Origin: Collybia mongolica
Lineage: Eukaryota > Basidiomycota > Agaricomycetes > Agaricales > Clitocybaceae
Direction: 5' to 3'
DNA: 64,000 nt
Assembly (NCBI GenBank): GCA_013420905.1
Contig: JAAXNY010000006.1
Span: 434,001-498,000, forward strand
Positions 46,369-57,016 of this stretch are shown here, piece by piece. The stretch's first letter is position 1. The number at the start of each line of letters is the position of its first letter. The position numbers and the translations under genes were made by a program. The notes under the pieces were generated by a model. That model saw only the letters and a list, made by a program, of their open reading frames with translations. It was not told the origin of the DNA and did no database searches.

Positions 46369-49300
46369 TCAGGCCATTAGGCATGCGCTAAGGGGGGGGG
46401 GGGGGGGGGGAAGTATGTGTGCGGTTGATGGGGGGTGCGGGAGTGGGGGTGGGGGTGGAGGGGGGGGAGGGGGTGGATGGGTGAATCGGTGGGTGGAGGA
46501 GATGTAAGCTAGGAGAAGTTTGGACGCGCGAGTATCGGAAAGGAGGAAAGGGAGGACATCGGCTTTACGTTTGAGCTTCGTACGCATGCGGTGGCGGGCT
46601 TGGTGGTAGTGCGGACAGAAAAAGAGGAAATGGTGTATTGTTTCGGGGATGTTCTCCGGGCAGTGTGGGCAGGCGGGTGAGGTGTGTTTGCCGATTCGTT
46701 CAAGGTAGTAGTTGAGGGGGATGTGTCCAGTGCAGAGTTGGGAGAGGACAGAGGCTTGTGGGCGTTCGAGGTTTGCTATTAGTTGGAGGTAGCGTTTTGA
46801 GGGGAGGGAAGGGTCTATTTGATGGATGCGGCGGTAGCGTGGGGAGGTTTTCCATCTCGTTTTCCAGGTTTTGTTGAGGGTGGTGAGGTGGTGTTGACGT
46901 AGGGCTGGGATGCTGGCAGGGAGGGGGTTCTTTCTGAGGTACCGGGGAAGGGAGTTTGGATGGCTTGAGATGCCTGCGGCGGCGTCGCGAGCTAGGGCAT
47001 CGGCGCGTTCGTTTGGCGCGAAGTTAACATGGCCGGGGGTCCAGTGGAGTTGGAGGGGTGGGCGGGAGGAGGAGGTTTGGAGGGCGCGTTGGTGTTTATG
47101 TAGGTGTTTGGATTGGGAGTGAATTATATCAAGAATGTAGTGAGCTGGGTGCGGTCTTTGGTTTTGGGTGGCTTTGAGAGAGGCATGGCTGTCTGATCCG
47201 ATGATGATGGGTTTAGTTGTGAGTATATTAGTGGATTTGAGGAGGTGTAAGGCTAGGGTGAGGCCGACTAGTTCGCCTTCGTAGACTGTATGTTTGGTAA
47301 TTGGGCCGAGATGGTAGGTTAGGTGGGCCGTTTCGATGCCGTTTTTGTAAAGGACAGCCGAGGCGCCTACGTTGCCATTTAGGCCAGAGCCATCACAGTA
47401 AGCAGAAATGGGAGAGGTAGAGTGGGCTAGGGTAGCCTGTTGTAGAGCTGACGGTTTGTCTTCTGCTATATGGATGGAGAAGGGGGGGGTGTAGTTAGGG
47501 GAGAGGCGGGTGGGGAGGATGGTTTCAATGAGTGAGGGGGTGATGTCGTAGAGGGCAAAGAGGTTGTGGAGGGGGGAGCGGTGACGTTTGGTGCGACGAG
47601 AGGCAGCTTTTTTGATGTAGGGGTGGAGGGGATGTGAGGGGGGGAGGGAGGCTAGGCGGAGCGTAGCACGGTATAGTACTTTGTGAAATAGTAAGTCTAT
47701 GGGGAGAAGGTTAGCGTGGACATCAAGAGCATCGCCCGCTGCAGAGCGGATGGATCCAGTAATGACTTTGGCCATGTTTCGTTGGATTGCGGCTAGTTTC
47801 TTTGTGATTGCAATTGATCCAGAGCGCTTGGAGCCCGGAGAGGGGCTTGAGATACCTGTATACCAGACGTCAGCGGCATATGTGAATGCAGGGATTGCAA
47901 TAGTATTGTATAGTTGTCTCATGCTTTTCGCGGAGAGGCCTCCTGAGAGTCGAGCGAGCCGGGCAATTTGAGAGGTCCAGTTGGTGGCGCTTGCTACTAC
48001 TTTATCATGGTGCTTGGACCATTTGAGTTTTGGATCGATTGTGACTCCTAGGATTTTGTATTCATTTACTGTTTTGATGGTTTGCGTGGTGGTTGAGCCA
48101 TTGGAGTTGGAGCGGGTGAGGACAAGGTCCTGTGGGATGATATCATTAGTTGTGCGGTGGTGGTTCATTAGTGCTACTTTGCTCAGTTCGAAGGGGGAGT
48201 TGTGGGAGATGGACCATTCGAAGCCTCCGTTTTGGCACTCCATGAGGTTCTTGATGTATTCATGGGCTAACTCGAGTGTGGGGGCTATGACGAGGAGGGT
48301 GCAGTCATCGACAAAGCCGATTGTGATTTCGTGTTTGTGGAAGTGTATGGTGAAAAGGGGGGAGTTATAGAAGGCGTAGGCTAACATGGAGAAGGGGCAG
48401 CCTTGGGTGGTACCGTTGTTCACATCGAAGAAGTCCGAGAGGTAGTCGTCGAACATTAAGCGCGTCGAGCGTCCGGTGAGCATCCTGTTGACAACATTTA
48501 TGATACATACCGGGACTCCTTTGGCTCGCATGTTGTGGATGAGGCGTTCTTTGACTGTGTTGGGGAATGCGCCCTGGACGTCGAGGAAGAGTGAGACAGC
48601 TACTTTTTTACTACGCCAGGCTTCTTTGATTTTGTGTGTCATGAGGTGAAGGGCGTCGGAGGTGTTTCTACCTGAGCGGCCTCCGAATTGTGTTGGGGGA
48701 AGGAGGTTGTGTTTTTCAGCTAGGTGGGAGAGTTCAGCAGCGAGGAGGGTGGAGAAGAGTTTACCTATGGTGTCGAGTAGGCCGATTGGCCGGTAGGCTT
48801 TAGCTACGTTGTAGGCCGGTTTGCCGCCTTTTCGGAGCACTAGGGTGGTGGATTGAAGCCAGCGTGGGTGGTATACATCGAGCTCAAGGACTGCTCTGTA
48901 GATATAGTAAAGGTGGTTGAGGAGAATTGGGGCACATTTCTTGAGTACGACATTTGGGATTCCGTCGGGCCCCGGAGCTTTGTGGGGGTGGAGTTGGGCA
49001 ATGGCATCTTTGATTCTGTGGTGAGAGAAGTACGCAATGTCAGGGAGGGGTTTGGGGTAGGTATAGTCGGTTGGGACAGAGGGGATGGGAGGTGGGGGAG
49101 GGAAGAAGGACTTGGCTAGTAATTTGGCTTTGTCTTGGTTGGAGGAGGCGAGGGCCGGGGCATTGTTGATTTTGGTTTTGAGGTCAGGTATGCGGGCACA
49201 GGATCTGTCAGAAGGTTCGTCAGTGGCATATTTGTTGGCTACGTAGATGTCCCTGAAGTTAGCTCCTTCTAGCCAGTTGACGAAATGGGCTTTCTTGGTT

Positions 49301-50412
49301 GATTGAATGGTGGCGGCTAATTTGTTGGAGATGCGTCTGTGAGCTGCTAGTGAAGGGTGGTTAGTGATATGGGAGTAACGTTTCACTTGGTTGCTGAGTT
49401 TATTTTTCTGTTTGACTAGGTCGGCTATTTCGCGTGTCCACCAGCGTTTGGAGAAGGGGGTGGGTTTGCGTAGTGGGACGTGTTCGGAAATGGTGTGCTG
49501 GATGATGGTAGTGAGCTTGTCAACTTTGTTTAGGAACTCGCCTTCGTTAGAGATTCTGATTGCAGGGGTGAGAGTGTTGAGTTCGCGTTCGAGAGTTGAG
49601 GAGAATTCCTCCCAGTTTACGTCGTGGAAGTTGTATGAGGGGGGGGCTGGGGGTCTAGAGATGGGGAGGTTGAGGGTTGTGTGGATAGGGATGTGGTCCG
49701 TAAGGGGCGGGAGGATGTCTGTTCGGGTGTCACAGGAAATAAGGAGGTTGGGGTCGTGGGATGAGAACCAGACATTGTCAGGGCGGGTCCAGCGGCCGCG
49801 ATAGGAGAAATAGGTGGGGAGGTTGGGGGGGAGGGCTAGGTCCATGTCGTAGTCTTTTAGGAGGTCGAGTAAAGGTTGGATTTGGTCTTCAGACGAGTTG
49901 AGGTGGCGGTTTTCGGATGATTCCCAGAGGGGATGGTGCCTGTTGAAGTCGCCTAGCCAGAGCATGTGGTCTGATCCGTTACGAGAGAGGTTTAGGGAGG
50001 GGAGGTAGTTTGTGAGGGCTTCGAGGGAGGCGTTGTGGTTGCAGTCGTTGTAGATGTTGAAGATGGAGAGGGAGCCGACTTCCGTTTGGAATTTGATGGC
50101 CGTGATGTCCGGGGAGGGGATTGGAAGTGTTGAGTAGGCCTCTGTGTCTATGTTGGTGTTTATGAGGAGAACTGAGCGGGTGCGTATTTTGGCAATGGAG
50201 TCCGAGGTATGATTGTGGGGGTAGACCACACGCCAGTAGGGCGAGGCATGAGTGTTGTGGAAGTGGTCTAAACAGGGTTCTTGGATCGCGATGATATCCC
50301 ATTCGCGGGGGTCGGCAACTCCGATGACATATTGTTGGGCTATGGTTGATTTCCGAACGTTCTGTTGCCAGATGCGGAGGGATGTGGGTTGGCTGGGAGG
50401 GGCTTTAATCAT
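46369..50412 (-). CDS. LINE ORF2 polyprotein: EN, RT, RNase H
   Basis: About 1,347 codons. The endonuclease occupies residues about 10-250 (WQQNVRKS, AIQEP, WLGDFNRHHPLWES, TDHIPIHTTL). The reverse transcriptase occupies about 440-760 (APGPDGIPNVVLKK, YRPIGLLDTIGKLFSTLL, LFLDVQGAFPNTV, NGTTQGCPFSMLAYAFYN, catalytic FVDDC). RNase H (about 1020-1160) has YCDGSG, YEGELVG, IGSDSHAS and HVNFAPNERADALA. A CPHC...H...C motif follows near residue 1260. The last 45 residues are mostly proline, encoded by the G-rich tract at 46390-46490. The start ATG at 50410-50412 overlaps the ORF1 stop. The reverse transcriptase primes on nicked target DNA. Confidence 0.92.
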   Translation of the reverse strand: MIKAPPSQPTSLRIWQQNVRKSTIAQQYVIGVADPREWDIIAIQEPCLDHFHNTHASPYWRVVYPHNHTSDSIAKIRTRSVLLINTNIDTEAYSTLPIPSPDITAIKFQTEVGSLSIFNIYNDCNHNASLEALTNYLPSLNLSRNGSDHMLWLGDFNRHHPLWESSENRHLNSSEDQIQPLLDLLKDYDMDLALPPNLPTYFSYRGRWTRPDNVWFSSHDPNLLISCDTRTDILPPLTDHIPIHTTLNLPISRPPAPPSYNFHDVNWEEFSSTLERELNTLTPAIRISNEGEFLNKVDKLTTIIQHTISEHVPLRKPTPFSKRWWTREIADLVKQKNKLSNQVKRYSHITNHPSLAAHRRISNKLAATIQSTKKAHFVNWLEGANFRDIYVANKYATDEPSDRSCARIPDLKTKINNAPALASSNQDKAKLLAKSFFPPPPPIPSVPTDYTYPKPLPDIAYFSHHRIKDAIAQLHPHKAPGPDGIPNVVLKKCAPILLNHLYYIYRAVLELDVYHPRWLQSTTLVLRKGGKPAYNVAKAYRPIGLLDTIGKLFSTLLAAELSHLAEKHNLLPPTQFGGRSGRNTSDALHLMTHKIKEAWRSKKVAVSLFLDVQGAFPNTVKERLIHNMRAKGVPVCIINVVNRMLTGRSTRLMFDDYLSDFFDVNNGTTQGCPFSMLAYAFYNSPLFTIHFHKHEITIGFVDDCTLLVIAPTLELAHEYIKNLMECQNGGFEWSISHNSPFELSKVALMNHHRTTNDIIPQDLVLTRSNSNGSTTTQTIKTVNEYKILGVTIDPKLKWSKHHDKVVASATNWTSQIARLARLSGGLSAKSMRQLYNTIAIPAFTYAADVWYTGISSPSPGSKRSGSIAITKKLAAIQRNMAKVITGSIRSAAGDALDVHANLLPIDLLFHKVLYRATLRLASLPPSHPLHPYIKKAASRRTKRHRSPLHNLFALYDITPSLIETILPTRLSPNYTPPFSIHIAEDKPSALQQATLAHSTSPISAYCDGSGLNGNVGASAVLYKNGIETAHLTYHLGPITKHTVYEGELVGLTLALHLLKSTNILTTKPIIIGSDSHASLKATQNQRPHPAHYILDIIHSQSKHLHKHQRALQTSSSRPPLQLHWTPGHVNFAPNERADALARDAAAGISSHPNSLPRYLRKNPLPASIPALRQHHLTTLNKTWKTRWKTSPRYRRIHQIDPSLPSKRYLQLIANLERPQASVLSQLCTGHIPLNYYLERIGKHTSPACPHCPENIPETIHHFLFFCPHYHQARHRMRTKLKRKADVLPFLLSDTRASKLLLAYISSTHRFTHPPPPPPPPPPPLPHPPSTAHILPPPPPPLSACLMA
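46389..46490. repeat. Poly-G and G-rich microsatellite
   Basis: A run of 19 G residues (46391-46409) followed by GGGGGT/GGAGGG repeats. It encodes the proline tail of the LINE ORF2 on the other strand. The length is likely to be polymorphic and prone to sequencing error. Confidence 0.8.
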
Positions 50413-52147
50413 CAATGCGAGAGGAGGTTAGGGGGGAGGCGGAACGCGTGTTGGAGCGGCTCGGTATGTGTGAGGGGTTGAAGTTAGGTTGGGAGCTAGT
50501 AGGGTGATGGGGCGGGTGGTGGGTGTGGGGGGAGGTGGGTCGTGGGGGGAGGGTTGGTAGGGAAGGGAGGGTGGGGGTGGGCTTTGAGGGTTTGGGGGGA
50601 GCTGTGGCCCAGGTCCATGATTCACTGGTGGGGAAGAAGGGCATGTTGTTTTCTGGATATTTGGCATCGAGCGCGGTGCATTTTTCCTGAAAAGAAGGGC
50701 AGTTAGCGTTGTTACTGGCATGGGAGGAGGTGGGGCCGCAGGAGACGCATCGGGGAGGGTCAGCGCTGGGGCAGTTTGACGTGGTATGTGAGAGGCTACT
50801 GCATCGGGCGCAGGTTTCTGAGCCTTTGCAGTTGATGCGAAGGTGACCATATCGTTGGCATTTGTTGCAGCGTATGGGTATGCGGATGTCTTTGCAGACG
50901 GGGGTTAGTGTTCCTAGGACGTATACTCGGTCTGAAAGTAGACGGTTAGCAATAGTGGCGGAGTTGCAGACAAACTTTATGTTGGCAACTTTCTGGCCGA
51001 TGTTACGTGCTTCGATTCTTTTTAGCCAGGTAGCGGACATGATGGAGCCGAGGGGTAAGTTGTTGTCTTGTTCGAAGTCGTTGATATGGGCAGGATTGGA
51101 GGGGTCAAAGGCGCCTGTGCAGGGGATGAATTTCATTATGACGTTGTGGCCTTTGGGTTTAATCTTGGCCGAGGTACCGAAGAAGGTGGAGATGAAGGTG
51201 GAGTTAGGTTCTGAGGCACGTCGTTTGAAGGCATCCATTCCTTCGGGGGTGGAGAAGTCTAGTCGTAGGTCGCCGCTTTCGAGGGCCTGTATGCCTCGGA
51301 TGTTAGTTTGGATTTGGAGTTCACCAGGGTCTGCTAAGTCATTTTCGGTGTTGTCAAGGTTGGATAGTAGTTTGTTTAGGGCGAGACGGGTGTCGTTTAG
51401 GTCTTGGGGCGAGGTGCTTGAGGGGGCACCTAAGTCTTCTGAGTTGTAGGATATGATGAGGGTTTTAGCTGATGCGAGGATACGTTGTTGGAGGAGGGTA
51501 TGTTGGGGAGGGAGGGAAGGGTTGTATTCGGGTGAGGGGAGGGAGGGGGGGATAGGTGTTGAGGCAACGATATCGGCCCAAGTGGGGGGTTTTTTGGGGA
51601 GAGAGGGAGGGGGAGGGGGTAGAGTTGAGAGGGTGGTGGCGGTTGATTCTAGAGATTCTGTGATTGAAGTTAGTTTGTCAGATGTGTCGGTTAGGGAGAG
51701 GGAGGTGTTAGCTTGTGTAGTGGAAACTTTGTCTAGAAAATTAGTAGATGAGGATAAGTTATCGGATATTATAGAGAGAGATGGAAGGATCTTATTAGCA
51801 ATAGATTTAGCGAGAGCGGTAGATATGGTGTCGTTGATATTATCTTCAATTAGGAAGGCGACCGAGCGGATAGCTGGGATTAGGTTGGATGGTATACCAG
51901 GGGAAAGAGAGATGGTTAGTAGGATATGAACTAGTTTTGAGCGGTTGTAGGGTTCGCTCTCGAGGATCCAGCTTTTGCCCTCGAGCCAAGCACGGGCGTC
52001 GTTTGCATTGTCGATCTTACACGGGTCAGCGGCTAAGATCGAGTTGATCTCGGATCTCGTGGGCATGCCACGTATGGGGGTGGGTTCGGGGTCCTGGGAC
52101 CTGTTTGACTTGTTGGCTTTGGAGGTGGAGGGGGCAGTGCTGGGCAT
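50405..52147 (-). CDS. LINE ORF1, gag-like protein with CCHC knuckles
   Basis: A 580-codon open frame from the ATG at 52147. A helical N-terminal part (about residues 30-170) is followed by a Pro-rich linker containing KKPPTWADIVAS. An RNA-binding-like domain spans about 270-410. CCHC knuckles come next: CNKCQRYGHLRINC, CARCSSLSHTTSNC and CVSC...HASNNANC. The C-terminal 90 residues are Pro/Ser/Thr-rich. It is the nucleic-acid-coating partner of ORF2. The stop (50405-50407) overlaps the ORF2 ATG. Confidence 0.9.
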   Translation of the reverse strand: MPSTAPSTSKANKSNRSQDPEPTPIRGMPTRSEINSILAADPCKIDNANDARAWLEGKSWILESEPYNRSKLVHILLTISLSPGIPSNLIPAIRSVAFLIEDNINDTISTALAKSIANKILPSLSIISDNLSSSTNFLDKVSTTQANTSLSLTDTSDKLTSITESLESTATTLSTLPPPPPSLPKKPPTWADIVASTPIPPSLPSPEYNPSLPPQHTLLQQRILASAKTLIISYNSEDLGAPSSTSPQDLNDTRLALNKLLSNLDNTENDLADPGELQIQTNIRGIQALESGDLRLDFSTPEGMDAFKRRASEPNSTFISTFFGTSAKIKPKGHNVIMKFIPCTGAFDPSNPAHINDFEQDNNLPLGSIMSATWLKRIEARNIGQKVANIKFVCNSATIANRLLSDRVYVLGTLTPVCKDIRIPIRCNKCQRYGHLRINCKGSETCARCSSLSHTTSNCPSADPPRCVSCGPTSSHASNNANCPSFQEKCTALDAKYPENNMPFFPTSESWTWATAPPKPSKPTPTLPSLPTLPPRPTSPHTHHPPHHPTSSQPNFNPSHIPSRSNTRSASPLTSSRIDD

Positions 52148-52327
52148 AGTTGGGGTACGTGAGTTGGAGGGGTGGCGGTTTTTGAGAAATGGGAGGGTGG
52201 CTTGAGGGGCCAGAGCAGAAAGAAGTCGAAGAAAGGGGGGAGAGTTGGCTAAATGAGGCGGTTTACCCAGGACCCCGAGTGGGGTGATGGGGGTTCAGCT
52301 AACCTTTACTATTTTCCTGCAAACCTT

Positions 52328-52915
52328 TAAGCGAACAACCAACATTGCCACTTCTCCTTTTATGATTCTAGGCTAGTAGCTGACCGTAAACACAGGGATG
52401 TTCACACTAACTCAGTGTCCGTTCCCCCGAAACTGTATTCCACAGATTCATAAACGATCTGTACATGCATCATGGCCATGGCTTAGATTTCGAAATACGT
52501 TGATGCACGAAACTCTACATGTCCTTCTATAGGAAAAAAGGATCTAAGTGAATGAAGAGTTTTACGTTAATAATAACGATTTGATATACATTCATTATTT
52601 GCAGCCCCACCCACACCCGCATCGGAGAATTCATATGCGTAGCTTGTCTCATGCTATATACCGTTATATACCGTTCCGGATTTTGGGTTGAGTTAATTAG
52701 GTAGGTGAGAGCTTGGAATAGCCCATGGTCGCGTGCTATCAATCGTGGGACTTCGTGGGACTTCTTAGCTCTGTCAGAGACTCGACGATGAATCGACGAA
52801 CGGTGGCGGCGAGAGGCTTCATACGACGCACCTCAACACCTCCAAATTCGTTGGCATGAATGCCCTATTTCGAGCTTGGTCATTTTTCTTTTCTCAACGA
52901 CCCCCTGCCTCCTCC
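52328..52915. other. Intergenic DNA right of the second LINE
   Basis: A minus-strand frame at 52527-52742 (RDHGLFQALTYL...) is faintly like exon 5 of family X, but too weak to call. Nothing else is recognised. Confidence 0.4.
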
Positions 52916-52919
52916 AGGA

Positions 52920-53245
52920 CCCTTATACGTGGCCGAAACTGAAGCAACATTCTCGGGTTGTACCACCTTCTGGCAAACCGATCCTCGCTCTTAAGAAAGC
53001 TACACTTCGTGAGACGGACCAATTCGTCATACTAAAGGGACAGAACACCAAACTTTCCCCATAGAACCACAGACAGAATCCCGGAATGGGATGCCTGTAC
53101 GAGGGTAATTTGGAATTTTCGAGGTTCAACGCCAGATTCCATTTCATCCCCAAATATAATTCGCAAGAAACGCGGCCTCTATGCCGATCGATGCGGTCCA
53201 GGATTGGACCCTAACGATGATTTTTCCGCAAACCTTGCAACTCCT
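52920..53245 (+). pseudogene. Family X copy E, decayed exons 1-2
   Basis: The plus strand preserves VPPSGKPILALKKATLRETDQ (family: VPGLGEISGKAILALGKVTLRGAE) around 52955-53030. Around 53170-53215 it keeps an exon-2-like RGLYADR and, after a frameshift, DWTLTMIF. Stops and frameshifts abound and later exons are absent. Confidence 0.55.
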
Positions 53246-53394
53246 CTTTAATGACTCAATGTGAACGACATGGCTTTTTCTTCATGTTCGGGGAATGTGA
53301 CTTACACTTGGTGCCATTTTATTTGATTGGAAAGGAGGAAACATGAAGTATGTAGTACAGACCTTTCTAAATCGGTTGCAATCAGCCGTTGACT

Positions 53395-53490
53395 TGCCTC
53401 CGTGTCTTAGCAGATATTTACCGCTATTTGTAACAGGTGGCTCTAGCTAGTGTTAGCACTCATGTCAACGCTTATTGCTTGCTTCCTATC
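53395..53490 (+). repeat. Duplicate of the HNH-gene 5' flank
   Basis: Matches about 44510-44592, the sequence just upstream of the HNH gene start: TTTACCGCTATTT, then TAGTGTTAGCACT...CAACGC and TTGCTTGCTTCCT against TAGCATTAACACT and TTGCTTGCCTCCT. It is not followed by HNH coding sequence. Confidence 0.6.
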
Positions 53491-53693
53491 TTAACTTTCC
53501 TCCTTTACTTGACTCAACATATGGACTAGACAGACAGGTAGCGCTACTTGGAATTGGCGTTGATATACGAATTAGTGAAATGTATTCGCAGGAAGATTCT
53601 GGGTAGATACAAAGAAAAAGTGGGTATATATCACTGTCAAATGCGAAGGCTACTTCTTACTCCTCTCACGCATTAGTGTCCCTCCACACTTAA

Positions 53694-54766
53694 CTATGGT
53701 CTCGTAACAGTAATGGTCCAGGCCTACAAGCATTCAATGAATTAAAAGGTCATGGTTCAAACATCCAAAACATACCTGATTCGGGTTACTCGCGGCACAA
53801 TCCCACATCTGAATCTACGGAAAACCATATCAATCAACCGCCGAAAACCAACGGACGGGCAAAGCAAGAGCAAACCCACCTGATTCCCATTCGCGTCGCT
53901 TCCATCCGTCAAGTCCATGCACTTCCCAGGATGCGCAGCCCACGAAATGCGGTCCGTCGGGATATCCAGCACATCCCCACCGCTGTGAGCAAACTGCTGG
54001 TTCGCGTTCCCAGACGCGCACGTCCATACCTGGAGCCGCGCACCGTTCGCCGTGCTACCGTCCGTAACGTCCATGCAGAGGCTGCCCATGCGGATCTGGG
54101 AGCCCTGGAAGGTCCAGCGCTGCCCTGGGTTACCGTGCCGGTAGTCACAATCCTGTGTGGGGAGTTAGTGTGGGCGAAGCGGGTTGTTGGACGGATGTGC
54201 GAAGCTGACCTGAACTGTAACTGCGCCGCCGTCTGAGCCAGAGATCGCGGTGACGCATTTCCCGGGGAGGGCGGTAGAGGTCTTGATGAGGTAGGTGCCC
54301 GCTAGTGGCATGGTGACGGGGCAGTCGGGAGAACTATCAACCGGCAAGGGCGTGTTGGGGTAGTGGGTAAGAGTGTAGTTCAGATACTGAGGGGCGTCGA
54401 CGGTTAAAGAGACGCAGTTCGATGTTGAGGGGGGGAGAGGCTCACATAAAAGCAGTAGTTTCCAGAGCTTCCTCCATCTCCGTTCTGTTGCAGATAACTA
54501 TATGCGAGAGGCAAAGTGAGCCGTTCGCTTTGAGAAAGATCAGGACATATACGCACTCGCACTGAATGTAACCATTAATCTTCTTCTCAGAGACGAGGTC
54601 ATAAAAAGGATTCGAAATTTGAGAGGCGCAAGCCCGGAGCTGTTATGAGGATGTTGCTAAGAAAGCGTATGAATTGAAGACTGCAACTACATACGTCGGC
54701 TCCGCGCACAAAAGAAATAAGATTCAAGGATAACACGAGAACAGCGACCTTGAAGGCTGATAGCAT
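53694..54766 (-). CDS. Secreted ricin-B-type (beta-trefoil) lectin-domain protein
   Basis: Minus-strand gene of about seven exons. The ATG at 54766 starts a signal peptide (MLSAFKVAVLVLSLNLISF...RGAD). A short Cys-containing N-terminal part follows (ACASQISNPFYDLVSEKK, YIQCE, GGSSGNYCFY, YLNYTLTHYPN). The beta-trefoil then runs from about TYLIKTSTALPGKCVT through CDYRHGNPGQRWTF, LCMDVTDGSTANGARLQVW, NQQF and CMDLTDGSDANGNQ to QMWDCAASNPNQ. The last exon ends TITVTRP at 53694. GxCMD and QxW-type repeats identify the fold, which usually binds carbohydrates. Secretion is supported by the signal peptide. No catalytic domain is attached. Confidence 0.85.
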
Positions 54767-56345
54767 TGCGAGAGGTGTGTTGAGAAGCAATGGTTCAGGG
54801 GCATTCTGGTGAGGTCATTTTTATATGTGAGGAGCGTGACGGCCACTTCAGACCGTCGGGAGCTCAGCGCTCAGGTTCACAGCTAAGCGTGTTTAGTTAG
54901 ACCCCTGACAACGATCTTCATTTTGAATATGTACGTACAGCCACGTGAATCATATGGGGGTCGGTCGGGTCATGGGGTATGGGGCTGCTGTCGGCCTGCA
55001 CGAATGGAGCAGGGTCCGGGGCTGCCTGCACGTTCGTTCTAAATATATCGAGCTCTGGGACGTTACATAGTACGCATAACGCCAGGCAGGCTTTCGATAA
55101 GTGAGCTTGATACTACATGTTATGAAGGAGGCGCGTCGATAACCACCAGCGATGGACTCGGAGAGGAGCAAGAGTTGATACGGATCTTCGGTGTGTCCGA
55201 TGGCACAGTCAGGACAAAGATGCCTGGTGGCACCAGAACGAACAAGTCCACAAAACTGAGCCTCTCTGGCAGCGGTGAAGAGTGGGCTTTACACAATGAC
55301 GCTGATGACGAAACAGGGTGAGTACGACGGCCAAGCACTTGTTATCCTGAGATAGATCGAATTCATTTGCGACGATTACATGCGAGTCGCAGTTTCCAGA
55401 TTCAGGAGACATGGAGAGGAAGATGATCAGTGAGCTGATTGAATGATTATTACATGATGATATTCAAGTCAGCGTTTTTACAGGCAAAGCAGGCAAAGCT
55501 CAACCTACCAACAAGCCCAATCCGCCCCAATTCGAGTATAATTTTGAATTATTCGTTCTTTTTACGCGCGGAGGCACAGGGAATGGTGGATCCACTTCTC
55601 GAAAGACATAGCGTTGACCTCGTTCTTGAACGACATCACGTGTGCAAGTAAAAAAAAATCGTTTGCCACGGGCCAGTGCACTACTAACAGTCTAACACCC
55701 TCCGTTACAAGACGACCACGCTCACCCTACCCATCCAGGCCTTATTCTCTACTGAGCAGCTGGCGTTATGACAGGGATCGGACAACACCCGCCCTCAGGA
55801 AACAGAAGTCAGAACAAGTACGGGCACTACGAATTACACGACGGCAAGGAACAGAAGTGACACCCCTTGACACTTGAGAACATACCAACTCTGCGAAGTC
55901 GCCTATTCCAACGCCAGGTGCGAGCTTGCCCGCCCTCGTTCGGAGCATCCTCAAGACCGCTCGAGCAGTCCCAAGACGATACCTACGCACGACTAGTGCC
56001 GGATCGTAAATAGTTGTGATAGAGGCTTGGTCCCGGGGGAAAAAAAAGGAAACATCTTTCGTATGTGTTCCGATAGCTTAGAACATGTACCCCGCGCACA
56101 GAGTACGCCCTGTAATTGACAATACTACCTGTACAAGCAGCGTATATAATCATCATCCCACCGCGTATACCCCGGCTTTTTACGTCTTGCGCGCGCTATG
56201 CTCATGGATGATTTCAGCGTGGTGAACGACACGCTTCCGCTTCCTCCGCTTTCTCATGGAACCTAGCAAAATGGCCTCTACAAAGTGCGTACTTCCGATT
56301 CAGCACCTCCGCTTAAAAAACCTCCTCACACCCTACCTCATTCCC
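54767..56345. other. Intergenic DNA; one possible exon
   Basis: An open plus-strand stretch at about 55115-55320, ending in a donor-like GGTGAGTA, reads SDGLGEEQELIRIFGVSD and continues without stops, but no start codon or partner exon is clear. The rest shows nothing recognisable. Confidence 0.35.
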
Positions 56346-57016
56346 CTATCGCCCTATCCGGGAAACCGGCGCGTCGAACGTCACATGCAACATACGCATC
56401 CCGCCCGTATCAAGCTCCGGATACCGACGGATCAGTTCATAGTACGTATCACCACACAGATCCCGCAGACGGTTTTCGGGCAGGGTAGAAAGCTTCTTCC
56501 GCGCAAGGTTCCGCTTCGGGTGGAAATCCGGGTTTGGCGGGAGGTACTCGACTAGAAGCAAGACAAAGACAAAGACAAGACGCCAAGTCAGGATCAGGGA
56601 GGAGGAGGAGGAGGAGGAGGAGGAGGTGGAGGCTCAGAGAGAGTAAAAACAGACGATCGCACCGCTCACCCATAGGCTCATTGAACCTCCTCCGACAAAT
56701 CTCAGCATACACATCAGTCGAGAGCTCAAAATACTGCGCCTTCGTGAGCCGCACGAGTTTCCGCCGCGCATGAGCCCGATGGCCCTGTGGTTCTGTACGA
56801 TCTTCCTTCACGATCAGCTCGACGTGCGCAGTAGGCGGAATGGACGCAACTGTCCCGGAGGTATTCTACCAGGAAACGAGAGAATTCCTGGGAGAGTGTC
56901 GTCAACTCTTGGAAGTGATCTATCGTGTTTGAAGCGAGGCCCGACGATGCCTCTGGGGTATTAGTATTAGACGCAGAGACTGGTGTGGATGGTCCTTCAA
57001 TCGGTATCGTCGCCAT
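56346..57016 (-). CDS. Small Spa2-homology-domain (GIT/SHD) protein
   Basis: The ATG at 57016 (MATIPIEGPST) opens exon 1. An intron of about 50 bp (56825-56876) leads to the first SHD repeat: ARRKLVRLTKAQYFELSTDVYAEICRR. A second intron starts at GTGAGC after RRRFNEPM. Exon 3 carries the second repeat: FHPKRNLARKKLSTLPENRL...CGDTYYELIRRYPEL. The stop is at 56346-56348. Spa2-type polarity scaffolds place two such repeats at the N-terminus of a long protein. Here the gene ends about 20 residues after the second repeat, giving about 190 residues. It may be a truncated paralogue or a stand-alone SHD protein. Confidence 0.75.

Larger units (their letters stand above)
46092..52315 (-). mobile_element. 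Apparently complete LINE of a second family
   Basis: A 6.2-kb minus-strand non-LTR element flanked by a 12-bp duplication, cctgcaaacctt, at 46080-46091 and 52316-52327. Its 3' end is a short (TTA)n run (46091-46110 on the plus strand) rather than pure poly-A. Two long unbroken ORFs overlap by a few bases. Nothing visible prevents autonomous activity. It is unrelated in sequence to the LINE family at 2-27 kb, although both have RNase H domains and could belong to the fungal Tad-like or I-like groups. Confidence 0.9.

Noticed and set aside
46910..49804. Several long plus-strand open frames opposite the second LINE
   Set aside because: They are shadows of the ORF2 reading frame on the minus strand and have no motifs of their own.
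52527..52742. Family X exon 5 remnant on the minus strand
   Set aside because: Similarity limited to a few residues around DHGL; too weak to report as a copy.
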